From Trichostrongylus colubriformis (taxonomy: Eukaryota; Nematoda; Chromadorea; Rhabditida; Trichostrongylidae), in NCBI GenBank assembly GCA_963978905.1, contig OZ022257.1:33803685-33867684 (forward strand): a stretch of 64,000 nucleotides of DNA. The letters run 5' to 3'. Below the pieces are notes generated by a model that saw only the letters and a program-made list of their open reading frames with translations, searched no databases and was not told the origin of the DNA. Position numbers and translations under genes: made by a program. Below, in pieces: positions 1 through 10,000 of this stretch. Positions within the stretch are counted from its first letter, which is position 1. Each line of letters begins with the position of its first letter.

Positions 1-446
1 ATTCCGCGCGAAATTTCTTGCTGATTGCCTTGGTTGAGTGTGGCATAATCTTTCAGAGGTGGTGAGACAGTGGCATGTTTCGCAAAAGATTAAGTATAAT
101 TTTCTCAAAAAGTCGTCGAAGTTTGCCATCCGGAAAACGAAGTAAGAGCCCTACTCCTTTGCTAAAATGAGGTTGTCCCATAAAACTTCTCTGCCTTCTC
201 GTGTCTCTTACATACCGAATCTCGAGCATTTTTGAGATGTGAGAGGCACACTAATCCAGAAATCGAACGGTGATGAGGCACTGGTTCCGTCTCTTACCGC
301 GGGATAATGGGTCTCGAATGATGGGACTCAATAACGGTTGTTACTGAGTTCAAAATATCGATATCGATGCTAAGTATGCAAAGATTTACGCTTCCATTTC
401 ACTCGCAGATATATACTGAGGAGAAGTTTTCGTGTTCTCCTCAGTA
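1..446. other. intergenic, no gene recognised
   Basis: No coding region is supported here. A short hairpin occupies 412-448: the 14-base arm starting TATACTGAGG pairs with its complement after a 9-base loop. The sequence at 391-411 returns inverted at 1197-1219, on the other side of the inserted element at 447-1196, so the two flanks are arms of an older small inverted repeat. Confidence 0.6.
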
Positions 447-1196
447 TACAGGGGGTGCCAAAAAAAAAAGTAATTTTGCCCACGGCTCACATCTGCCAAT
501 TTTACAAAACGTAGGGAAACGAAAGAGATAAAGGTATTGGGGCAAAACATTCCCGAAATGTTCCTCTAAAAGCAGGAACAAGCTGTGGCTCCTCACGTTC
601 ATGTTCATAAAAATATGGAGGTTTCATTCGGCGCAGTCGGGCTTCGGAGTACCTACATTTAAAAATTCGCTAAAAACAGTGGAGCCAAGCTCCGTGGCAG
701 ATCTTTTGTGAGAAGCTTCCTGAGGGTTGGCCCTTCGGTTCTTGGAAGTCACAGAGCCCCTGCTGCTTGGACAAGGCTGCTATGATCCAAAGTATCATTT
801 TCATGCCTCAAATCCGCCTCCGGAGGGGTTTCAGTGGTAGGGGAACGTTTTGGCTCTTGGAAACGAAGGGCGCTGGGAACCCGGGAAAAACGCAATGTTA
901 AAGAACACCATCCGGTATGAATCCCCTTAGGTACCCAGATTGAACGGACTTCAGCAAGGTTGTGAAAGAGGGCGAAGAAATTTCGGATTTTGCCCAGTTG
1001 AGGTGATACATCTTGTTCAGTCTTTCCTTGCTCCCGTTTCTGCTCGTGCAGGAGGCTGCCACGGAGTATAGTGATAGAGTTAGGTCTGCTCTTGATTCTG
1101 GGGATGAGAATACCTCAATAGAATTTACTGTAGTTTGGCTAAATGGGGTCGAAAGTGGAGGAGACAAAATTACTTTTTTTTTTGGCAGCCCCTGTA
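447..1196 (+). mobile_element. ~750 bp non-autonomous TIR element, copy A
   Basis: The element starts TACAGGGGGTGCC plus an A-run and ends with the complement, GGCAGCCCCTGTA, giving terminal inverted repeats of about 25 bp with TA at each edge, as for Tc1/mariner-type targets. A second copy of nearly the same length sits at 25631-26376 in the opposite orientation. Open frames in either strand are short and match no transposase I recognise, so I read it as a non-autonomous (MITE-like) element. The family name is unknown. Confidence 0.8.
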
Positions 1197-1245
1197 TATC
1201 TGCGAGTGAAATGGAAGCGTGCATTCCAATTCACTCGCAGATATA
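1195..1245. repeat. short inverted repeat at edge of copy A
   Basis: A 22-base arm beginning TATATCTGCGAG at 1195 pairs with its near complement ending at 1245 across a short loop. The same sequence in the same orientation as the right arm occurs at 391-411, left of the inserted element. Confidence 0.6.
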
Positions 1246-1948
1246 TACTGACGCAGGCTACATCTGCTTCGCGATAGTCGATGGGGTGGTACTCGTTCGC
1301 ACACCACTCTACTATGTATATATTTCAAGCGGCTAATATTTGGGGGTAGGGGTGGTATTTAGGGACGCCCACGGTGAGTGGTTATAACTGATAACCGCAA
1401 ATAAAAAAAGATTTGCTTTGGACTTTGTAACAGAAAGAAACGAATGCCGTGATTTCAATTCGTATTTGGAGCGCCCCTTCTTCAAGAAACAAAGACCTAT
1501 CAATGCATATTCTGACTACTTCAATTAATTTCTAACTGTTTTATGCAGTTTTTTAAAGTTTCTGTTAGTTGGTGTTGATGTGAATAATCCCTCACTGCGT
1601 CAAGTACAATTAATCCTTCTTGGGGTCAACGAAAAATGAGCACTGCAAATTTTTGATTCCCATTCGTGCTTGTCTACGGTTTCCGTGTTTTCCTTTCTAA
1701 CTGAATTTTCTCTAGATATAACATTTTGTTGCGGCGCATCAATGGGGTTTCACGCGGCGGAGTGCAGTACGGGATCGTTTCAAATTGCTATCACCATTAT
1801 CGAATCTATTTTGCGTTCTACATTTATACGTTAAGTAATGCGCGCAGTATTGTGCGCCCGCAAAGCTCTTATGGCATAGGGTATCAAGTGGATACTGTTT
1901 TGAGAATCGGTAGCTTTGATATGAATCTCGGTGCATTCTGTGTTATTA
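1246..1948. other. intergenic, nothing recognised
   Basis: AT-rich sequence with several short open frames on both strands. None has a recognisable domain or convincing splice sites. Confidence 0.5.
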
Positions 1949-2801
1949 TTAGGTTGGAACATAATTTCTGTTACGCAATGACGAAAAATTCCAAATTTAT
2001 TTTTCTTTATTTGTGTCTGACTTCAGTCAACAAAATATGTACATTATAATCAATAATATATTGCCAGCGAATAGGGAGATAATAGATGTCTTGCTTGTAG
2101 AAGTCTGGGAATTTCTGGTCGAAGGCAGTCTGGTGGCCGATTTTGAGATCATGGTCATCTTTGAACTGCCCTCCGTCGAGGAAGTGGATCAGAGATCGGA
2201 ATAGGTGGTAGTCAGTTGGGGCCATGTCCAGAGATTACGGTGGATGGGGGAGCTTCGTCCAACCAAGGTCCTGGATCCTTTGACACGCCAACTTTGCCAC
2301 ATGTGGGCGAGCGTTGTCGTGGAGGAAGAAGTCTCGGGCCATTTTTCCGGTAAGTTTTGCAGCTACGGTGTCCAATTGCCTGCAGTAGAGATCGGCAGTG
2401 ACTGTCGTGTTGGATAGCAATTTTTTGCCCTTTTTCTGAAAAATTTTCCTTTGAATTTTTTTTTGCTTTTTGCAATTTTTTGAAATTTTTTTCTGTTTCA
2501 ATTCGAGTCGATCGAGCCATCGGGTAGCCGCCATATGAGAGACAGTACCTGGGCCCATCGACTGGTTGATTCGGTTAGTGGCCTTGCATGCTGAAGAACC
2601 GGGGCGGTGTTCGTGAATTTCGCCCCTCTCGCGAAATTGTCGTAGATTCACTGCTAGTTGAAGCCATAGAGAATTTGAATGTGTCAATCAGTAGTCCTTT
2701 TCACTCGCTATATATACCCCCCACTACCAAATATTCCAGGAGCTTCCACAGTTTTTCACAAGAAAAATGAAAAATGTAACAGAAATTATGTTCCAACCTA
2801 A
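1949..2801 (-). pseudogene. deleted mariner transposon, transposase remnant (left arm)
   Basis: Termini read TTAGGTTGGAACATAATTTC and its complement, flanked by TA. On the minus strand a frame at 2235-2687 contains the mariner motif HDNARPHVA followed, in a neighbouring frame, by MAPTDYHLFRSL, which in intact mariner transposases is the block around the second and third catalytic acidic residues. The 853 bp length is well short of the roughly 1.3 kb of a full element. The N-terminal DNA-binding region is missing or scrambled, so this copy cannot encode a working transposase. Confidence 0.85.
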
Positions 2802-2848
2802 TAGTACAATAAGAAACCGATACGAATAAGGGGTGACGACTTCGTACA

Positions 2849-3511
2849 TACAGTAGCGGTCAAAAATATATGCGATTTTGGACCTTAACCATAATTTTGG
2901 TCGACGTTTACGATCTCGTTTTTTTTAGCAATCTGAGGGCAACGCTACTCTATGAAAAGGTGTCTCAGCCGAGTAGGATGCAGAGTGAAGGTCGAAAAAT
3001 TATTTACTGGAAGCTCTGAAAAGAGCCAAAACTTTCGAAAAATACAATCAGCCATAGAAAGCTTATAACTTAACGAAACGAGCCGTTGTGCAAAAAGTAG
3101 AACGGAATGAAGCTGAAACATAGCTACCCGTCATTTGGAACATGACAGCACTTTACAGCACTGAAGCACGGTGTTGATCATTTTTAAAGTTATCAGTTAA
3201 ATAATTTTTTTTCCACATTCACACTGCGTTCTTCTCGACTGAGAAACTTTAATTCACTGAGTGACAGTTGCCTTCGAAACACAAAAAATTGAACGTGATA
3301 CAGTCCGTTTCCCAACGCCTGGCAGGGCGAGGCCTGGACTTGGATGAACGTTTATCGAACTATTTCACCCATCCCTCGCCGCATACTCTCACTCTCGCCA
3401 CTTAGCCAAGTCCGTAGGCCACGCCCTGCCAGGCGCCGGAAAATGGACTGCAAACGCTGGTCAAAGTTATGGTTGAAATAAAAAACCGCATATATTTTTG
3501 ACCGCTACTGT
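2849..3511. mobile_element. 663 bp TIR element nested in the palindrome centre
   Basis: The ends are TACAGTAGCGGTCAAAAATA and its complement. It is inserted at the TA in the exact centre of the mariner palindrome, leaving TA on both sides. It carries no recognised open frame and is itself interrupted by a 154 bp MITE at 3299-3452. A fragment resembling its right end is at about 60696-60746. Confidence 0.75.
3299..3452. mobile_element. TACAGTCC-family MITE, copy 1
   Basis: First of five copies of a 100-157 bp GC-rich hairpin MITE in this window. It has TACAGTCC-type ends, an internal GGCAGGGCGAGGCC/GGCCACGCCCTGCC inverted pair and a CACTCTCGCCAC core. The others are at 30801-30957, 54493-54630, 56777-56902 and 61007-61104. 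This one is nested inside the 663 bp element. Confidence 0.8.
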
Positions 3512-3559
3512 ATGTACGAAGTCGTCACCCCTTATTCGTATCGGTTTCTTATTGTACTA

Positions 3560-4412
3560 TTAGGTTGGAACATAATTTCTGTTACACTTTTTATTTTTCT
3601 TATGGAAAACTGTGGAAGCTCCTGGAATATTTGGTAGTGGGGGGTATATATAGCGAGTGAAAAGGACTACTGATTGACACATTCATATTCTCTATGGCTT
3701 CAACTAGCAGTGAATCTACGACAATTTCGCGAGAGGGGCGAAATTCACGAACACCGCCCCGGTTCTTCAGCATGCAAGGCCACTAACCGAATCAACCAGT
3801 CGATGGGCCCAGGTACTGTCTCTCATATGGCGGCTACCCGATGGCTCGATCGACTCGAATTGGAACAGAAAAAAATTTCAAAAAATTGCAAAGAGCAAAA
3901 AAAATTCAAAGAAAGATTTTTCAGAAAAAGGGCAAAAAATTGCTATCCAACACGACAGTCACTGCCGATCTCTACTGCAGGCAATTGGACACCGTAGCTG
4001 CAAAACTTACCGGAAAAATGGCCCGAGACTTCTTCCTCCACGACAACGCTCGCCCACATGTGGCAAAGTTGGCGTGTCAAAGGATCCAGGACCTTGGTTG
4101 GACGAAGCTCCCCCATCCACCGTAATCTCTGGACATGGCCCCAACTGACTACCACCTATTCCGATCTCTGATCCACTTCCTCGACGGAGGGCAGTTCAAA
4201 GATGACCATGATCTCAAAATCGGCCACCAGACTGCCTTCGACCAGAAATTCCCAGACTTCTACAAGCAAGACATCTATTATCTCCCTATTTGCTGGCAAT
4301 ATATTATTGATTATAATGGTACATATTTTGTTGACTGAAGTCAGACACAAATAAAGAAAAATAAATTTGAAATTTTTCGTCATTGTGTAACAGAAATTAT
4401 GTTCCAACCTAA
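3560..4412 (+). pseudogene. deleted mariner transposon, transposase remnant (right arm)
   Basis: Inverted twin of 1949-2801 with identical length and termini. Plus-strand frames at 3674-3997, 3841-4125 and 4135-4338 contain pieces of a mariner transposase (HDNARPHVA, then MAPTDYHLFRSL) split across frames and stops. The same deletion is present in both arms, so the duplication happened after the element had decayed. Confidence 0.85.
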
Positions 4413-5535
4413 TAGATTCTCGAATTATACACTGTTACCTATAACCTATGCATACGAGACGTCACACCTTTCCAGCGAGCAGGATTTTCAATTCTTCCAT
4501 GTTCTCAAGAGCCTCCTACAAATGTGGACTTCACACAATGAGAAGCCCTTGGAAGTAAAGAATTGCCGTCTACACAACCTTGTCATACGTGTTCTTCTTT
4601 TTCTATATCCATAAATTTTTACGACCTCCTTGAAGGAGGTCTGTTCAATCACTGTACATAAGTATCTCGCGTCTTTGAGGTAGGCCGCGGCTGGATACGG
4701 CATGTAGCGTAGCACGCTATCCAAGAGTCGCACTCATTGTTTGCGTTGCCTATTCGTTTGTTCCACTTCGATCGTTTCTTTTCGATTTTCTGTCAAACGG
4801 GAAAGCTCTCAACAGCGCCACCTTTTGTTGAGGACCTAATCCAAAGGCGATGATGAACGTTTTTCACGTTCAATAACTCTACTTGTTACTTTCCACTTGC
4901 ACTTTGAGCCTTCTTACACATTTTCGCCTTTTTACAATTTTGTCCTTTTCCCGAGCTTGTTCCATTTGACTTGACTGAATCCATTCATTTATGTTGAACT
5001 AAACAAATCTGGATATTGGCGCACTAATACTGTGCGAAGGTGTCCCTCCTAACGAAGTTAACTCTGACGCGATTCGATTCATCTGATCATGTTCCATTTC
5101 AATCTTCCGGTAGTAGTCGAATAATGAGGTCAGACATTCGCATACTTCACTTTACATTTGATCCTTATCGGCATGCGAGCATCATCATGCTTGTTTTTGC
5201 CGGCAGCCTAGTTTCTCCTTTATAGTAATACTGCTAATTTTTGTTAAGCCTCATGACAGATTTAGTTACTACTGCGCTTTCATATCCCCATTACAATAAG
5301 AAAGAAAGGGATTCATATATAGAACTGGGTATAACTCAGGGTTCGACGGTACCAAGAAGCTTGAGCCTCCGTTCAAAAATCGAGATACTTTTCTTTTGAA
5401 CCTTCCTGGACCAGTTGAATAGTTTCAACCGATGGATTTGCCCACAGCACCGCTACCACCCTTATGTCTCGGTTCCTAAATTCAAACTAGCCTCATGATG
5501 TTCCAGTTTTGTTATTTCCATATTTTGACATTCTA
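4413..5535. other. intergenic, nothing recognised
   Basis: AT-rich sequence between two transposon palindromes. A small hairpin (ACGACCTCCTTGAAGGAGGTC) is visible at about 4621-4641. No gene is supported. Confidence 0.5.
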
Positions 5536-6210
5536 TTAGGTTGTAGGGAAAGCTCTTTCGTTTTTTGAAAACGTGCTTTTTATCCCTCTTAACTGCTTTC
5601 CAATTTCTTCTATACATATACATGTAATACAACTTCACACGCATCCATAGGTATTATATTATTGTTTTTCATCTCCCCAATAACCTTTTTCGGCAAAATA
5701 AACATATCGAAGGTCAATGTCATCTTCACTAACGAAAATTTTTCTTTGAATGGCATTAGATAGGAAAATATGATAGTTCGATGGAGCAAGATCAGGGCTA
5801 TAAGATGGATGGGACAGCACTTCCCATTTAAGCTCGAGGATTTTTTTGTCGAGTCTATTTTTTGGCGAGTCTTCCCACATATAGCAAAAGCAACTCGCCA
5901 AAAATTCTCGAGCTTGAATGGGAAGTGCTGCCCCATCCACCTTATAGCCCTGATCTTTCTCCATCGGACTATCATCTTTTTCTTTCCCTATCTAACGCCA
6001 TTCAAAGAAAAATTTTCATTAGTGAAGATGACATTGACCTCTGATATATTTATTTTGCCGAAAAAGGTTATCCTGGAGATGAAAGACAATAATACCTATA
6101 GATGAGTGTGAAGTTGTACTGCATGTATATGTATAGAAAAAATTGCTGGAAAGCAGTTTGGAGAAAAAAACACTTTTTTAAAAACCGAAAGAACTTTTCC
6201 TACAACCTAA
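5536..6210. mobile_element. 675 bp foldback mariner (inverted dimer of transposase 3' part)
   Basis: Termini are TTAGGTTGTAGG and its complement, flanked by TA. The left and right halves are inverted copies of each other, at roughly 90 percent by eye, around a short central loop near 5850-5880. Each half encodes the C-terminal part of a mariner transposase reading outward: minus strand 5659-5964 (HPSYSPDLAPSNYH) and plus strand 5862-6044 (HPPYSPDLSPSDYHLF). This family differs in sequence from the one at 1949-4412. Confidence 0.85.
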
Positions 6211-6965
6211 TATTATTATTCATTCTTTGAATCTATGTATGATCTCTCAAATCACACAGTAATCCGGGGCTATATGTATATAGTTGGTAATAGAGTGAAA
6301 TTCCTTAACCTGAGGAAAAAACATTTCCCAGATTTCCTGTGATGTTCGAATATCAGGATGAAACGATTTGAAAATTTTCTATGTTTCCGGACATACCTAT
6401 ACATATTTGCTGTGATAATCCAAAGAGCGCAGTTGGGAAAAGAACAGTTTAAAGAACAAGGGCAACAAGCAAGTACACGCTTTGGTAGTTTGGCTCCTAC
6501 TGCTGAAAACGAAACGACTAAGCTTACACAAAAGTTGTAAAAAAATCGAAGTAAATTAATAGAACACGAAATAAAAAAACATTTGGAGGAACTTGTTTCC
6601 GAAAAGAGAGCACAGAAAACTCTTTATCAAAGAAACCTCGAATTTTCACCATAGGTTGATATGACAAAATATTCGATGGATACATATGAGTTATTAAAAC
6701 ATTTACATTCATTGCATTCATTTATTACATTCATTTACAGTTATCAAAACATCTACATTTGAGTTATATAAATGTCAGGTCACACCTCTTTGTGTCAATT
6801 TTTGCCTCCTATTCTTTCGCAACCTGTCGACGGCAGTGCCCGTCGTGTCCGTCGGTCGTCCTCATATTTTCTTGCTGGCTGTGATAGTAGCCGCAACTTG
6901 GTCGCCAAGCTCGTGTAAAGTCGTCCGAAGCGGAGAACGACCGTGGAACTCAAAGGAACACTTAC
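6211..6965. other. intergenic, nothing recognised
   Basis: AT-rich with no supported gene. The segment 6795-6965 could be the downstream part of the possible minus-strand gene whose exon is suggested at 6966-7035. Confidence 0.4.
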
Positions 6966-7035
6966 CTGTGGGTACAATCTGGTCCCCGATCAGGGTACAC
7001 CGGCAGTCGAGGATTCCTCGACAGAGGGATCGTAT
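6966..7035 (-). CDS. possible 70 bp exon of an unidentified minus-strand gene
   Basis: Read on the minus strand, the block has a strong acceptor (ACTCAG) upstream and a perfect nematode donor (CACAG|GTAAGTG) downstream. It is open in the frame giving RGILDCRCTLIGDQIVPTG, which is Cys-containing and looks protein-like. No neighbouring exon could be joined with confidence and no family was recognised, so this may be chance. An RNA-seq junction would decide. Confidence 0.25.
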
Positions 7036-10000
7036 CTGAGTGGACATGAGGGGGGTCGTACCTGCAGAGTTCAGCGATGAGCGCTAGAATCAAATATTTC
7101 AATAAGCTGATGAGAAGCGAAAGGTATTTCACAGCGAATCTGTGCGAAGAAATGTGAAGTGAATATCTTTTGGCTTCAAGTAAAAATACATAGCAACAAA
7201 ACACATTGCAACTATACAATCCGGCAACAGTTACTATATCGTAGAGCTCAAGTAAAGGAAGAAAGAAAAGGAAAGAATTATAAAAAATAAATGGTATAGC
7301 TGGCAGGGTCGTATTCGGCGCCCGTAGAAGGGGAAGGGGGGGTCGTACTCGAACGCCTATTTTCCCCGACATCTATGAGTGCCCTGTCCCCGGAGGAACT
7401 CGAACCCAACTTCATGCTTTTCGTAGGCGCGCAGGTGTTCTTCCGTTAATTCCTGCTGTTACTCGACTTTTTTACACCAACAGTACGTGAAGTTTTCGTA
7501 GTGGCAACAAACAAGTGGTTTCATGGCTGTTCTAAACCAATCTGATCAAAACGATTTCTGAAAATTTATTTCGGTAATTTAATTATTCATTGTCTGTGCG
7601 ATGCGCTTCTCCATCAATTATTCCCATCGATGAGGTTTATGTTGTGATGACATTTCAGCACCATTTGGTTGCTTTTTTCGTTTGTCGTTTTTAGTTACGG
7701 TAACAATGGCGTGATTATGTTCGGATTACTGTATCGATTCCAGCGTTTGACATTTTGAGAACGTATCGCTGGAGTGAATTTTTTGAACAATTTCTTTCGA
7801 CCTGATATTCTTTGTTACGCTCGATCCTGAAGAACTTGTCATAGCTCCTAACTGTCTTTTTCAGAGACTATTGATGACGATTAATAATTATATTCAAAGA
7901 AATATGGAGGGCCTTAGTAGGTCTCAGCATATAAATCCACAGGCTAGCTTCTTAGAATTACTATTTAAACTGTATGACCAATCAAAGGCAGTGTTAGGGG
8001 AAATTCGGGCGAAAAGTGAAAAAGCAGTGATTATGAAAGTCGAGAGGTCTAGTAATAGTACAGTGAAGAAAAAACGGATGGAAATCGCCAAAGACCTGAG
8101 ATATAGGACTCCTCCCACCGTTAATTCCCGACGTGGAGCCTTCCCGTGAATAGGCGGGTAGTCCAGACGAGTTTTCCATTGACCTGTTGCCATGTCGTAA
8201 ACACAAAGGGGTGTTCGGAAATGAAGAGCATCCTTTTTTTTTTTTGGAGTGAGCTCTAAGCTAAAACTGAGAAAGCGGGCCGCAATACCTTCCACTCCCA
8301 CCCCAGCCAATCAATCGCTAGGGGCGGACCGAGCCACGAAAGGCGGCTGGAGCTAGAAGGGCCGCCCCTGCCACAGCTCAGAGGCGCACCTTTCGCGGGG
8401 GATTTCACCGCAGGTAGGCTTCCTATACCCATAGTTTTTAAGTGAATGACTCCTTTTAGCGATACCTCATCCCTCACATTACCCCTAACACTGTGTTCTT
8501 TAAAGGAAAGCCTAATCATATCGAGTTGACCAACACATAGAGCTCAGCTGATGAAATATCACAGCGATAGTTAGTCCTAGGAGTGTGAGAAGCACACATC
8601 TAGACTTTCAAAGAACATGTAGGCACATCCTGCAAGTGACGGAGTAGTGCCTTCGCTGGCTAGATGGAGCGATCGGCTTAGCCTTTTTGCGGTTGGGTTG
8701 AGTGATCGTTAGCAGACACGCTAGTTCACTGCCGCCCACCCTTTAGTGTGGTAGTATGTGATACATTTCGTGTCCCCTCCTCGAGTCTCTTACTCTGTAG
8801 TTTGTCTGGGTCTGTCTCAGAAATCTCAATGAGCTCTCTGTGAGACGAGAAGCAAAGAGTGCAAAGAGACCCTAATCTCAAGCTTCGGACTATTTTCTAG
8901 CCTTTTTTTAACCTGGTTGGCTCAGCACTCTGATTCGCTTTGAGAAGCAGATAGTCTGCTCTCGTCATAGGTGTGCTTCAACCGCGGCGCGAGATTGGAT
9001 CATAAGGGTGCGCGGGGAACCTGTGAATCAAATGGTGCCCACCGTTTGAGATCGACAATACACTCTAACGATCTCAAATTTTCAAAAATTTATCCAAGTG
9101 CACCTTGTCACCCTTGAGTCAACGGCACCGCGGAAGCATGGCAGGAATCTAACGTAATAAAAGAAAAAAGTAAGCCATGAGAAGTATGCCATGGTTTTGC
9201 CCTCAGTATGTGAAGAAATGCAAATTGTGAAGGAAATGTACTGAATGAAGGAGTACTTCAGAGAACCTCACGAAAGCCTGCTTGCAAAAAAAAAACGAAA
9301 AAGCAGATACTAGCAGATACAGATGGCAGATAGCTCTTTCGACGTAAACAAGTATTCGTTGGTGCCGTGGCTATTCGAGGATCACCCTCTTTCAACTTTC
9401 TTCGATAGCAGGAAGCAATTCCACCAGTGTGATACCGAAGATGGCGAAAAGCCATTCCCCTGTTGTACTCCGGGAGTGAACGTCCTTTGTCGGCCTCGTA
9501 CACAAGGCAACTTACTCTGCGAGGCAACTCCATAGACCAGGACTGCGAACTTTCCCGAGCTTTTCGTGACGGTTGTGAGCCCTCTTTCCTCACTGGTCTT
9601 GACGCATTACGGAGCTTTATGATTTATCACTTTTTCGCATAGATTCTTGGGATAACCATGTACCTTCCCTTTGCTTTTTCACGCGTTCCTCCGTTCTAAA
9701 AACGCATTCTGCGATGATGAGGAAAGGACTATCGCCTTGGTAGTGTGCCATTAGGACAGAAACTCGCATGGTCATTTCTGGCGCGCAAAGCGACGGCTGC
9801 GACGTTGGACGCTGTGTAAGTTAGGTTCTAGTTGTAAGAGGATTGTTGCGCCTAAAAAGAATCGTTGAACACCGTTATCGCTTCAGGACCCAACCAATAC
9901 GACCGCCCTTAGCTTACACCCATGGCAGCTATTCCCAATGAATTTTCTTTTTTGACGCGACACAACCATTGAATCCGGCTTTCAATGGTTAGTCAGCGAG

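Larger units (their letters stand above)
1949..4412. mobile_element. 2.46 kb palindrome: inverted pair of mariner copies around a nested element
   Basis: Two 853 bp mariner copies (1949-2801 minus, 3560-4412 plus) face each other. Between them lie about 47 bp of matching inverted host sequence on each side and a separate TIR element (2849-3511). The arms are nearly identical: the same 70-residue shadow frame can be read at 2205-2417 on plus and at 3943-4155 on minus. Without the central element, the two halves meet at a perfect palindrome centre, GTACATATGTAC. The outer limits of the palindrome coincide exactly with the outer mariner termini. Confidence 0.85.

Noticed and set aside
2205..2417. 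Identical 70-residue frames at 2205-2417 and 3943-4155
   Set aside because: These are antisense shadows of the mariner transposase remnants in the two palindrome arms.
7380..7460. tRNA-like sequence (minus strand GGGTTCGAGTTCC)
   Set aside because: A box-B-like word only; spacing is off by a base, no box A at the right distance and no acceptor stem.
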